Assembly: GCA_022432975.1 (NCBI GenBank)
Contig: CM039504.1
Location: 1,709,459-1,773,458 of the forward strand
DNA length: 64,000 nt
DNA from: Begonia masoniana
Taxonomy: Eukaryota; Streptophyta; Magnoliopsida; Cucurbitales; Begoniaceae
Reading direction: 5' to 3'
Part shown: in pieces, positions 12,070 to 22,898 of the stretch
How positions within the stretch are numbered: position 1 is the stretch's first letter
Layout of the letters: every line of letters starts with the position of its first letter
Program-made: the position numbers and the translations under genes
Notes under the pieces: model-generated
Seen by the model: the letters and a program-made list of their open reading frames with translations, nothing else
Databases searched by the model: none
Told to the model about the DNA's origin: nothing

Positions 12070-13230
12070 TAGATAACACATTGGACCTACAGACTTACGT
12101 AGTGGGCTCTGCCGATAATGAGTCATGTGTATTCGAAAGAATGTATATGTGTATGACTATTTACAAGGAAGGTTTATTGCAGTGTGGTAGACTTATTATC
12201 TATTTGGATGATTGTCATCTAAATGCCTCATGTTCCGACCAATTATTAACAGTCGTCAGTACATGGCAACGATGAAATATATCACGTTGCTATTGCCAAT
12301 ATAGAATCAGAGTGTATGGACTCATGGACGTGGTTTTTGAAATTATTGAAGGAAGACTTACAGTCTGAATCATGATACAGATGGACATTTGTTTCTGATA
12401 GACAAAAGGTATAATGCATTTTCAATTGTTCTTTTAAATATTGGGGCGTTGTGGTAGTTATATTATTTTATGTTGACTTTCTTATTCTTTTAAATACCAG
12501 GGATTGTTGTTGGCGGTGTAGCAAAAATTACCGTTAGCCCACCACCGCTACTGCCTCCGGCATATGTACGCAAATTTCAAAAACTAATTTCATGGTAGAG
12601 CATACAGAAATGCAATATGGAATGCGGTCAGGGCAATCACAACTTTTCATTTCAAGATAGAAATAAGGAACTTAAATCAGATTAACCCGGATGCCCACAC
12701 ATATCTTCAAGGCACAAACCCTAGATATTAGGCTAGTTATGCATTTTCTTCGATTTCCAAGTGTGAATTAGGATTAAACAATTTATGTGAGTCATTCAAT
12801 GCAGTTCAATTACTTGTCATGGACAAACCGATTCTGACCATGTTCGAGATGATCCGAAAGTGCTTGATGACTAAGATTGTCAAAAAATATGAGAAGTTGA
12901 CATCGTCAATAGACGTCTTGTATCCCCATATAAGAAAAAAGCTTGTAAAGCTAAAACGTGCAGCTCGAAATTAGAGTGCTATGTTTGCGGGAGTTATACG
13001 ATTTGAGGTCAGCAACAACAACGAATAATATGTTGTCGACATTAATACGTGTATGTGCATCTATTACAGGTGGGAAATTACTGGAATCATGTATGTTCAT
13101 TTCATTCCCTGCAGTCATTTCATGAGACTAACACCGAAAAATTACATTCAATACTATCATTGAGGAACTTATCTCCAGGTACTCATACTTCATTCATCCT
13201 ATTAATGGCCAACACAGTGGCAGTCGTCGA
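12070..13230 (+). pseudogene. decayed MULE transposase
   Basis: Fragments of a MuDR-type transposase follow each other in three frames. First is YKEGLLQCGRLI-LDDCHL, matching the family motif around the first catalytic Asp, then QLLTVV (12150-12260). A frameshift follows, then GNDEIYHVAIANIESE and DSWTWFLKLL, then TFVSDRQK. A likely GT-AG intron (about 12410-12500) precedes a segment reading HHRYCLRHMYANF. Next comes NNLCESFNAV, then KPILTMFEMIRKCLM and a degenerate SWIM-like region (about 13060-13130). Several in-frame stops, such as the TAG before the HHRYC segment, and at least one frameshift show it is inactive. The fragment order matches intact plant MULE transposases. Confidence 0.8.
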
Positions 13231-13718
13231 GCTTAACATGGAGCACCTTGTGACGGCGGTCGGACCCCCTTGAAATGGTCCTCCTTGTGACATCTAGGGT
13301 CAGTTTGGCAAATGTCGTTCAGTAGGGCCACCTTGTGACAAACCTCCTTGTGACGGGGCAACTTTTTGTTTAATCGTCAAGTTTGGTGTCATTTGAGGAG
13401 AATTTGACGATTTAGGTTGAATTGGAGATTTGAGGATTTTAATGATTTAAGACTCGAATTTGTGAGATTTTTTTATGATATTTGGAAGGCAATGATTAGG
13501 GATTGAGAAATTAACACAGTAGGGGTGTGAAATGATCGAATTTTGTGTTGGAATCGCATTTGGGGCCGAAAAGAAATCAGATTTTTCAGCAATGAAGGGT
13601 GAAAGGCGGGGCGATTTTTTATATACTGTCAGGGATCCATCCTCTGTTCTGGGGCAATTACCTCAATTTCTCAGCCCTAATTTTAAGAACAGAGGTCATA
13701 ACCCCCCGTTCTTCAGCC

Positions 13719-14170
13719 CTAATTTTGAGAACAGGATGTCGTTTCAGAACGGTGACTTCTCGTTCCCGAATACCTCTAAAATGAGGAGGCAGGAACGAGG
13801 GGCCGTTGAAGGGCGGGGACCCCCCGTCCAACGTGCACCGCATGTAATTAGAGGGCAGGGATCGGACATGGGGTTCCCACCCCCCACATCGACCCCCTGA
13901 ACCAATACGTTCAATATCACATAAGCACTTGACAAAACAGGGAGGTGATCGGCCTCCCGTTCTCGGCATTAATTCAGAACTGGAGGTGATTGGCCCCCTG
14001 TTCTAAGTGTAAATTAAAAATGGGGGGTGATCGGCCACCCATCAAAATTTAATATGTTATATTTTTTTATAGTTTAAGATTTTAGTTGTTAGAGATTTTA
14101 ATTTAGAGGGTGCTTCAAATTAAATCTATCCTTTGAGATTTAAATTGATTTTGACCATTTTTTTTTAAGG
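13719..14170 (-). repeat. right terminal inverted repeat of the MULE
   Basis: Inverted partner of 11363-11797. GC-rich open frames on both strands between 13530 and 13970 are artefacts of this repeat, not genes. Confidence 0.8.
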
Positions 14171-14659
14171 AGTTTTCATGTCCAAGGAGCCGAGCTTTCT
14201 AAAAATCTTTAGAAATAACCTTCATTAAATTCCAAGGTACAGACTACTGGACATAGAACATAAACTGAGCACATATGATATATGCTGTCCCATTCAAACA
14301 TCATCAAATATCACAAATTAGAGGTTGAAAATAGGAGAAAATGAAGAAAAAAAAGGCCACTTGAAGAAATAGAAAAAAGGTGGGATTTAGTGGCAAGGGT
14401 GTAGTTTCAAATCAAGAAAGGGTTAAGTAATCTGAAAATATGTCCAAATCGCTTGCAACTTGATCATCCACTTGCCTTTCCTGCGTAATTTATGTTTCCA
14501 TATTTTATTTTATTCAAACCCTGTCAACAATCTCTCTCTCTCTAGACTCTCTCTCTCTCTCTCTCTGGAGAATATATATTTCCATATGCTTTATCCATCG
14601 TCGTCTCCCCCTCCTGCGTTTCTCTGAAGAATCAGAGGCAGAATAGAGATAGAAAAGAG
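14171..14659. promoter_or_regulatory. upstream region of the PYL gene
   Basis: About 0.5 kb between the MULE and the PYL start codon. It contains CT-rich tracts at 14530-14566 and a TATA-like AATATATATTT at 14570-14580, about 80 bp before the ATG. The proximal promoter therefore appears short and is directly bordered by the transposon. Confidence 0.5.
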
Positions 14660-15301
14660 ATGCCTTCCTCGCTTCAGCTCCATAGAATCAACCCCTGGAA
14701 TCCCTCCTCCGCTGCTTCCACCTTGAACTGCGGCAAACAATCGCAATCTACGAGCCTTACGAGGCTCGTCATTCCGTTGACGCTCTCGATGCCGGTGCCT
14801 GACTCGGTGGCTCGATACCACGCGCACGAAGTGGGGCCGAACCAGTGCTGTTCTGCCGTGATGCAGACCATCAACGCACCCATCCCGACAGTCTGGTCCG
14901 TCGTCAGGAGATTCGACAACCCGCAAGCGTATAAACACTTCCTCAAGAGCTGCCAAGTCATCAACGGAGATGGCAACGTCGGGACACTCCGGGAGGTTCG
15001 AGTGGTTTCGGGACTGCCGGCTGCGTCGAGCACGGAGCGCCTCGAGATTCTAGACGACGAAAAACACGTTCTGAGCTTCAGTATCATCGGTGGGGACCAT
15101 CGGTTGGCTAATTACAGATCCGTAACGACTCTTCATGCAACGGCGTCCGGAACGGGGACGGTGGTTGTGGAATCCTACGTTGTCGACGCACCGCAAGGTA
15201 ATACTAAGGATGAGACTTGCGTTTTCGCCGATACCATCGTCCGATGCAATCTGCAATCACTTTCTCAGATAGCCGAGAACATGGCCAAGAACAGCAGATG
15301 A
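14660..15301 (+). CDS. PYL: PYR/PYL/RCAR abscisic acid receptor (PYL4/5/6 type)
   Basis: Soluble START-fold ABA receptor of 213 residues. With ABA bound it inhibits clade A PP2C phosphatases and so releases SnRK2 kinases. It is intronless, as usual for the PYL4-6 subfamily. Diagnostic residues are all present: the gate loop SGLPA (117-121), the latch GGDHRL (144-149), and Lys92 in YKHF, equivalent to the Lys that pairs with the ABA carboxylate. The conserved helix reads [13 protein letters not shown]. The stretch [14 protein letters not shown] (51-64) resembles AtPYL4. The poorly conserved Ser-rich first 45 residues are typical for the subfamily. The ATG at 14660 is the first in frame. Subfamily placement is inference from sequence resemblance; monomeric, basally active behaviour would follow from that placement. 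Confidence 0.95.
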   Translation: MPSSLQLHRINPWNPSSAASTLNCGKQSQSTSLTRLVIPLTLSMPVPDSVARYHAHEVGPNQCCSAVMQTINAPIPTVWSVVRRFDNPQAYKHFLKSCQVINGDGNVGTLREVRVVSGLPAASSTERLEILDDEKHVLSFSIIGGDHRLANYRSVTTLHATASGTGTVVVESYVVDAPQGNTKDETCVFADTIVRCNLQSLSQIAENMAKNSR

Positions 15302-16264
15302 AGGCGAAAATCTCTTTTTGTTTTTTTTGTGTGGCGTGAGATCGGATTGTGAATATTGGATCATAACACTCACACCCATCTGGGAAATTTTCGTACTGTT
15401 TCCTCTGCGATCTCTTATCTCGCTCTCCCAGTTGGCCAATGGCGGAAGATGAATGTGATGGTATAATAATAATTTATATAACATACGATCAGTATGCAAA
15501 TCCATTTCCATTGCTTTTGAACAATGCTACTTTATCTCTGTATAATTTCTTTTGATCGTGTCTGTATCTTTGTTTTTTAGGGTTGTTTATGTACAAAAAT
15601 GGCGTTTGTCCGCCATTAAATGATAATGTTAGACTTCAGACACTCTTGAATCTCTTTCATCCTGTCTTTTATGATCCATCTCCCGAATATGTTCTTGATC
15701 AACCCTAGAAGTCCTCAGATTAGTTTCTCAAAAATAATATTATATCCCGAAGACAATTCCTGATTGAAAGATGCTTTCTTTGAAGATACCAAATACTTCA
15801 ATTTTCTTTATTTGTTGGTTCATATAATTATTTATTAGTTGTGGTCATAGTTTAACTCAAATTCAAGAAAATAAATGCTAGTATTGTATCATTGATGATT
15901 ATATAAGGTGCCCACGACGTTGGAAATACATTAACAGAATAAGAAAAGTGAAGACGCACCTGATAATCGCATTTAAGGTAGAAAATGATAAATTAATTAA
16001 TCACTAATCATGTATTAGTAGGATTGGAGTTGCAGATGAGATGGTGCATTACAGCATGCGATCATCTTCTTAAAAAACAATTCATTGAGGCTTTCTGAAA
16101 TAATATAATTAATTCATTTGTTTAATCACACTAGGAAAATATGTTATGTATTGAATAATGCATTGAAAATAGTGTATGCATCTGCAAGTTGGGGCCTCAA
16201 CTTTTTAAGAAAACAAAGCCAAGTTGGTCCCTTTTATCTCCTCCCTCGTTTATTTTTATATAAT

Positions 16265-16335
<71 letters not shown>

Positions 16336-17118
16336 ATAATCTATCTAAGCAATAAGCCTGCGTTTATATTACTTTGTGAGTTGGAAGCGGATAGACGTTC
16401 CAACTTGGTATAGCAAGTTGCCGAACCCCACTTCTCTCTACCCAATTTTCAATATAATCTCTCTAAATTCATCATTTACCAGCTACAATAATTTGACTGT
16501 TGCTTTAAGCCTACTGTTTAGTGTTAAACTTTTCAGCAAAGAAAGTTAACTTTCCAGTGATAATGTTTAATTGTGATAGCTTTGTAGATGGTACTAGGAA
16601 AAGTTTCAGTGGGCTCTTCTGGACATTGCATTCCAATAGGCGACAAATGAAGTGTAATAAATGGTCATGCATTAAAAAACAAAGCCTAGTAATTCTGGGT
16701 ATTTGAAATTGAAACGTATAATCAATGTACCATCTCCTTTGTCCTGACTCTGATTTCATTTTTTTCTGGATTTATGAATTCAACCTCCTTGTCCATCTAC
16801 TCCAACCTTATATCATGCAGATATCAGATATGTTTGTTCTTGGCGAGGAGTTAAGGATGAACATCAATAGACTCACCAGTTTAACTTTTAGTGCCAGTTT
16901 TTCTGTCGTCTTCTTTCTTAAATACTTCCCTATTTTGCAGAGTTTGTTTTGTTTGCATATCTCCCTCTTAACTTTCTTCTCAGGAGAGAGAGAGAGAGAG
17001 AGAGTAATGCTGTCAAAAAGATGATTCCATTTCCGTAAATTTCTTATCTTTAAGAAGTCAAATTTTATTTCACAGAAAAGCTGAAGTGGAGATGGAGGAT
17101 GTCATTTTGGCTATAAAA
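15302..17118. other. intergenic between PYL and TBL
   Basis: Contains the PYL 3' region and AT-rich sequence with two microsatellites. I see no conserved coding frame. Open frames at 16118-16336 and 16725-17024 are driven by the CT/TA and GA repeats or have no family similarity. Confidence 0.6.
16267..16340. repeat. compound (CT)n-(TA)n microsatellite
   Basis: A run of CT dinucleotides (about 16267-16299) passes directly into TA dinucleotides (about 16300-16332). Confidence 0.95.
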
Positions 17119-20100
17119 CTAAGGAAAGAATAGCTTTGTAAATAAGAGCTCATTCCAAGTATCTTGAAGACCAGGTAAGCACCAATGCACACAATCAGCG
17201 TAGCTCACTGGGTTGGCTAATTGCTCAGCTGTCAATGGACTCCACTGCTTCTTGTAGATCGAGGTGTGAGCATCTCTTCGATAACTCGATAGCTGAGTGA
17301 TGTTGAGGAATGTAATCGGATACTTCGACTTGCTGAATACTTCTCCGATCACTTCCATTATACTTTTCCTAGAATCCGATCCCCAGTAATTCGGATCGTC
17401 GATCAGTGTCGTTTCCTTGTAGCAGTTCCCACCCTCTTTGCCTCCCCAGTCCACACTCCTGCCAATTTCTAATTTCAGCACAAAATTCTCCATTTTGAGG
17501 AAATTACAGAGCTTACTTACTTTCCATGAGAAGGAGACATGCTTGTGAAGAAGACCCTCGTTTTTGTCGCGTCCATGTTCTTCTTCACCCATCTCATCAT
17601 ACTTTTCATCGCCATTCGATATGCGTCCTCGGTCGACAACTTAGTTATATCCTTCACTTCATCATCGAAAGAGCCTTGCCTGAAAACTCAAAAGCTTTTA
17701 GTTTAAAAGGTGTCGAAGAATGACAGCATGTTTGCTTTGGGGGAGAAGAGAGCGTACAAGATTTTCATTTCCAAGCCAGTCATCCACCAGAGATAGGTGT
17801 TGAAGACCAGCACATCAACACCTTTCCAATACCGACCGTGCTTGTTGATCGAGCCTCTCCGCACAACCCTATCACTTATTCTATGAATTACAGCATTATC
17901 CGAGTTTGATTCCAGTAGAAATGGCGCCCAATAGAACTCAATCGTCGCATTGTATTCCTGCAAGAAAAATGCAGTACTTTCAAAATGAAAAGAACTCAAA
18001 CGGGGGAAACGAGAAGGCGATGATAATGAAAAGAACTCAAACCTTGGCCCTGAAAATAGTGAGAGAATCAAAGGTTTCCATTGATTTGGCATCTTCGGGT
18101 AGAAGCGAGTGGAGAAGGCAAACCATGGAAACGTACTGTCCTCGATTGAGGGAGTCGCCCACGAACATCATCCGCTTCCCCCGAAGTGATTCGAGCATTA
18201 ATGTAGCATTGAAACTGAAAATTATCCCAAAACACCATAACTCATTCTAGCAAAGCCTGAATCAAATCATCTCTTCAAAAACTTCAACTCAAACATAGAA
18301 CATGACATGATCAAAGAAACAACACAGAACGTGCCTTTTCTTGCGTAAATTTGAGGAGAATAATCATAGTTGTTTGCATTCATGAACCGACAAGACCGAT
18401 CCAATTGGCACCCAGTTTTTCTAACGCTGTTTAAGTAATTTTGAAAAAAAAAAAAGAAGCAAACTTTGCCACATAAAGATGCTATTGGACAACAACCACC
18501 AAAACTACAACTCATTGGGTGTCACAAATTGAAATGTTGACTTTGTTATGGACAACAAGAAGAAGGAAAGAAAAATACTAGTTTGTATGGTGGAATAGGC
18601 AAGAATTTAAGAATTTGGAAGGTGGGGTCGTCATGAGGGGAGACCAAACCTTTTTGTTCTGTCGTTTAGTCACTTGAAAAATTACTGCAATTACCAACAG
18701 ACAACCTTAATTTAATTTAATTTGTTTCATTTTTCAAGAAGTAAAATTCCAACAGATAACATTAAATTTGATTTACTTGTTTCATTTTTCAAGAAATAAA
18801 TTTATGTCCTTGTATGCTTTTGTTAAACTTCCTATTTTGCTTAACTTATTATTTAATTTGTTCTTATTTATTTAAGTTTCCTATTTGAATTACTTTTCTT
18901 TTTAATTAGGTTATCGATTTGTTAGTTTCTTTTAGTGATTATTTTATTTTATGTTATGATTCATAAAGTTCTATAAAAGCATATATTGCAATAGTTAGAC
19001 AAAAAAAAAAAAAAAAAAAAAACTTTTGACAATTTATAATTATCCATATTTTGAAAATTATTTTTCTAATGGATAAAGATTGTTCTAATGTAAAACAAAT
19101 CACTAATGACGAATGGTGATTCAGTAGAGTTAATCAATATTTTGACCACAAACTCGTTGCAACAAAAACAAAACTCTTGCAATCTCACGCAATTGTTACT
19201 ATGTTTGTTGCTAAAAAAGAAATAAGTTATGAAATGACGCGTGACTATCATAAATTTTTAGTTGAACGATGACGAGAGCGAAGAAAATGATGGTCAATAA
19301 AAAATATATTGCGATTTGCGAAATCTTGATGTAGCGGACCACTACAAATTTTTGCCCACAGTTAAAACGACAAACCATCATTTTCAATTTGTGACGACGA
19401 TCAACAACTTATATTCAGTCCGAAAAGACCCACCGAGCCACAAAATAAATCTGACCTATCGTTAGTTTTGTGATTCCAACATCGAATCATGAAATTCAAA
19501 CTTTAAAATATGATTTTGTTCATTTACACACCTTCCAACCTAATGATCATTGCCTCCATCAAAAGTTTTTAGCCTACGATGATGTTAAGATAGTTAGGGT
19601 GTTGGACGAGACAACTGATGTTTCTGACAAACACGACTTCAAAAACAAATGTTTTCCCAACATCAAATCATCGTAGACGAGATTATGATTCTTCGAGTAA
19701 TTTAAAGATTTAAACTTTATTATCATGTTTATGCTTTGTGATCAACTCGAAGGAGCTATTAAGGTCTCCACCTAAGTTAAAAAAAGTGCAGTATAGAATT
19801 CACCAAACTTAATATTTGATTTAGGAGTAGTTCATTTCAATCTACAAAACTTGAGGATGAGTTTACTCTAAAAGAGGAGATCTATGTAGTGGAAACCTTG
19901 ATTTCTTACGTTTACTATTTTACTTAATTTTCTATTTTAATTAGTTTCTTATTTTATTTAAATTTCCTATTTATCTTATTTTTCTATTGATTATTTTCCA
20001 ATCATGATTATTATTTTTAGGTTCCGAATAAAATAACTATATAAATTGTTTATGGCAATATTTAAATAATAATAATTAAAAAATTATTCTACTGAGCAGA

Positions 20101-20988
20101 ATTATTTACTGCTGAATTTTTTTTAGTCTACCAATCACGTCTCCTCAATTTTCAGTGGGCCATGTATTCCAATTTCGCCGACTATAAAATCTCAAACCTA
20201 CCCAAGTCCTTTAGCTTAGCCAGAGCTATATTCTGCCGGCCGGCCGGCCAACCAGCCCGGCAGATATCGCCAATTTTACAATAGAAAAAGACTGAAAATG
20301 TACGGCCAGTGGATGGCCTTAATAACAGTCTGCAAGGCATTCGTTGTTGTTTGTTTTTTTCTTGCCTTAGGCTGGAGGGGACAAGGTAATGGTTTTAGAT
20401 GATACGAGGAACCAAAGTCACTGGAGACGTGATTGAAACAAAAAAAGAAACAGGAATTTTTACGACAAAAATTAAGAATTTAGATAAGACTGTTGAAAGA
20501 AGCGCCGATACCTGGGAAGGGAGCAACCGTGCGGTTGCCATCTCCAAAACTGGTAATCCTTGTCGGGCCGACCACGTCCCTGGCAAGTCAACTGGGGCTG
20601 AATATAAGGACACTCCGATTCCTCATAAAGTGGACGATTCAACTCGTCCCTGACCCAGCTTCCAGTGAAAATGTCGCAATCCTCCTCTGGTTTCGCGATA
20701 GCAAAGGGCAGCTTCTCCCACTTCTTCTCTAACCCAAAACAAAACCCGTCTCAGAAAATTAAAAATCGGGTTTTCACTAATATCAGATCGCTTAGCCAAC
20801 TCACCGGTGATCAAAACGGACCCAGCCGGGTCGGAGTCAGCATCCAGCTGAAACTGCTGGCTAAAAACGCAGACAAAATCCTCGCCGTAGAGGATGACGA
20901 CGAAGACTATAAAAGCGATTAAGGTGAAGAGGTAGGGCGAGACGCGATTCTTTCTGAGAACGGAGGAGGAAAAGGAAGGTGACTTCAT
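17119..20988 (-). CDS. trichome birefringence-like (TBL) O-acetyltransferase
   Basis: Golgi type II membrane protein of the TBL/DUF231 family, which O-acetylates cell-wall polysaccharides. Six exons: 20805-20988, 20512-20728, 18043-18214, 17758-17957, 17521-17679 and 17119-17458. All introns are GT-AG and together they give an uninterrupted 423-residue protein. A short cytosolic N-terminus precedes one membrane anchor (about 19-34). The TBL domain has [19 protein letters not shown] and [11 protein letters not shown]. The PC-esterase domain has the GDS motif (153-155, [10 protein letters not shown]) and the C-terminal DxxH (399-402, in DCVHWCLPG). Both catalytic motifs are intact. Intron 2 is unusually large (2.3 kb) and carries a degraded retrotransposon and a GC-rich hairpin. 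The sequence resembles the xylan-acetylating TBL28-35 group, but substrate assignment is inference. Confidence 0.93.
18800..20080 (+). mobile_element. degraded LTR-retrotransposon relic in TBL intron 2
   Basis: Two AT-rich segments, about 18825-18998 and 19905-20080, share an ordered set of words (CTATTTT-CTTAA, TTTATTTAA-TTTCCTATTT, TATAAA-T-TGCAATA). They look like diverged direct LTRs. Just before the second is CTTGAGGATGAGTTT followed by AAAAGAGGAGA. That matches the usual pol-end and polypurine-tract context of plant Ty3/gypsy elements. The internal part has only short open frames with no firm similarity. The element would be old and largely deleted. I could not define termini or a target duplication. 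Confidence 0.4.
20233..20263. repeat. GC-rich hairpin with CCGG repeat
   Basis: CTGCCGG and CCGGCAG form an inverted repeat around a (GGCC) run, extended on both sides by ATAT-like bases. It lies in an otherwise AT-rich intron, about 250 bp from the intron 2 donor of the TBL gene. Confidence 0.6.
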
Positions 20989-21431
20989 GTGAACGTGGGT
21001 GTGGCTTTCAGTTAACGATGACTGAATCTGACAAGAAGCTACGTTCGTTCTGTTTGATTAATATAGTCATACAGAGAGTCTCGCAGGTTGGCATATCTGT
21101 TGGGTTTAATATTATTTTATGCTAACAAAACATGATTAATATGAAATTAGTTAATCTAATTATCCTTCCTTCCTGTTTGAATAAAAAAAGAAAAGCAATA
21201 AATGAATGAAATGGGTGCATCCCACGATGATTGGAAGGAGGAGGAGGTTAACTCAATCATGTTGCTTGGCTTCAAAGCGAAGGAAATCTTTAATTTAAAT
21301 TCAATTTTCGAGCTGGGTTTTTGGTAACATATCTATGTCCGGTGGTTGCCATTCTTCCATTATTTTCATCTGCCATTGAAACAGCAGCTGTAATCCTCCT
21401 AAAACAGTGATTTATTAACTACATATGCTAT
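20989..21431. promoter_or_regulatory. TBL upstream region
   Basis: About 440 bp between the TBL start codon and the foldback element. It should contain the TBL promoter and leader. I see no specific motif I would defend. Confidence 0.4.
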
Positions 21432-21440
21432 TATATTTTA

Positions 21441-22288
21441 GGGTAATTATCGATTTGAACCCTGTACTATACACGTTTTTTCAATTCAGCCCCTGTACTA
21501 AAAAAACCGGCAAACCGAACCCTGTACTTTGATTCTGTTATCAGTTTTGACATTCTATCAACAATTTCATTAAACCCTCATTGAAAAAACTAACAAACGA
21601 TCTTGGATTGAATTGAAATTTTTACCACCTGTTTACTACTTAATGAGAAGATAATCTGAAAAGTTTCGTGATTTTTTAACACATGTACTATTTATTGGAA
21701 ATTTATTTTAGTCGTTTATAAAAATATTATAATAAATCATACAAATTTTAGAAAATCACGAAATTTTTTCTATTATCTACCCATGATGGGATGAACATGT
21801 GAAATTTTTTTCAAATAAATCAAATATTGTTTGGTATTTGTTTAAAAATTAAATTATAAAGTAAAGAAGAAACTAAGATTAATTTAAACAAATACCAAAC
21901 GATATTGGATTTATTTGAAACTTTTTTCAGATGTTTACCATATTATGGGTAGATAATAGAAAAATTTGCGTAATTTTTTAAGACTTGTATGATTTATTAT
22001 AATATGTTTAAAAAATACTAAAATAAAATTATAATAAATCGTAGATGTGTTAAAAAATCACGAAAATTCTCAGATTATCTTCTCATTAAGTAATGAACAA
22101 GTGGTAAAAATTTCAACTGAATCTAAGATCGTTTGGTAGTTTTTTCAATGAGGGTTTAATGAAATTGTTGATAGAAGGTCAAAATTGATAACAGAATCAA
22201 AGTACAAGGTTCGGTTTGCTGGTTTTTTTAGTACAGGGGCCGAATTGAAAAAACGTGTATAGTACAGGGTTCAAATCGATAATTTCCC
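21441..22288. mobile_element. foldback transposon, copy 1 (848 bp)
   Basis: Starts GGGTAATTATCGATTT and ends with its near-exact reverse complement. The two halves are inverted copies of each other over almost the full length, meeting near 21860. A perfect 9-bp target-site duplication, TATATTTTA, flanks it at 21432-21440 and 22289-22297. Nine-base duplications with long inverted repeats are typical of Mutator-like foldback elements. It has no coding capacity and would be mobilised in trans. A second copy with its own 9-bp duplication lies at 51223-52068. Confidence 0.9.
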
Positions 22289-22297
22289 TATATTTTA

Positions 22298-22898
22298 TTT
22301 CCATGCACCTATTTTTCCAATGTTTAACTTCTTCCAAACCGCACTACATTTATATAGTCGCTGAGCTTAGTTGTTGAGCTCGAGAGCTCCTCCCGGACAG
22401 GCCGGACAAGCCGTGATCGAGTTGGCTTGTTAAGCTCGTGGCCCAGTCGGCATTTCCAACACTGCTGCTGCGACTGCAGGTTATTTTATTCACTAATCTA
22501 TATTAAAAAAATTGACACTAAACAAACAAGACATGTCTCTTAGATTTGCTCTTTTCGGTCAACCTATATTTGTTCTTATTCTAGATATATAAAAGAAAAT
22601 ATTCACTTTCATAAGATCTATGGTGGGTGATTAATCTTGTTTATTATAGAAGACTAGCTCAACTGCAAAAATGCAATTTTGAAGTTTGCATAAAGAAATT
22701 CATACAACTTCCTCTACTGGGTAGTTTTGGGATTTACAATTCAAAGAAAGTGGTAAGTGCCAGTGGGGCAGTCTATTTCTCCAGACGGGGGCGTGGAAGA
22801 AGAAGAAGAAAAGGAGCCATTATTGAAGAAGCAAGCTTTATGGTAGATGCCTTGGCAGATTGATCGAACTTACCAACCGAACTCCCAAAAAAAAAACC
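22298..22898. other. intergenic between foldback element and Atg27-like gene
   Basis: About 600 bp containing the 3' region of the Atg27-like gene. An open frame at 22627-22863 ends in an Arg-rich stretch and has no recognisable relatives, so I do not annotate it. Confidence 0.5.

Larger units (their letters stand above)
11363..14170. mobile_element. Mutator-like element with long terminal inverted repeats
   Basis: A 2.8-kb MULE-type DNA transposon. Its ends are long, diverged inverted repeats: left about 11363-11797, right about 13719-14170. They share landmarks in inverse order, for example the runs around the GTGGTCGATCACC/GGTGATCGGCCAC ends and the CCAACGTGCACCGCA core. Between them lie remnants of a MULE transposase on the plus strand. 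Exact termini and a target-site duplication could not be fixed by eye because both ends fall in T/A-rich runs. The TIRs are similar but clearly diverged and the transposase is broken, so the copy is old and non-autonomous. Confidence 0.8.

Noticed and set aside
13532..13969. Overlapping open frames on both strands, up to 122 codons
   Set aside because: Most of the span is the right MULE terminal repeat; Pro/Arg-rich nonsense frames.
14591..15256. Minus-strand frames of up to 137 codons opposite PYL
   Set aside because: Antisense of a perfectly conserved receptor gene in GC-rich sequence.
22627..22863. Possible small gene with an Arg-rich tail
   Set aside because: No recognisable family, no clear start or splice context; could be chance.
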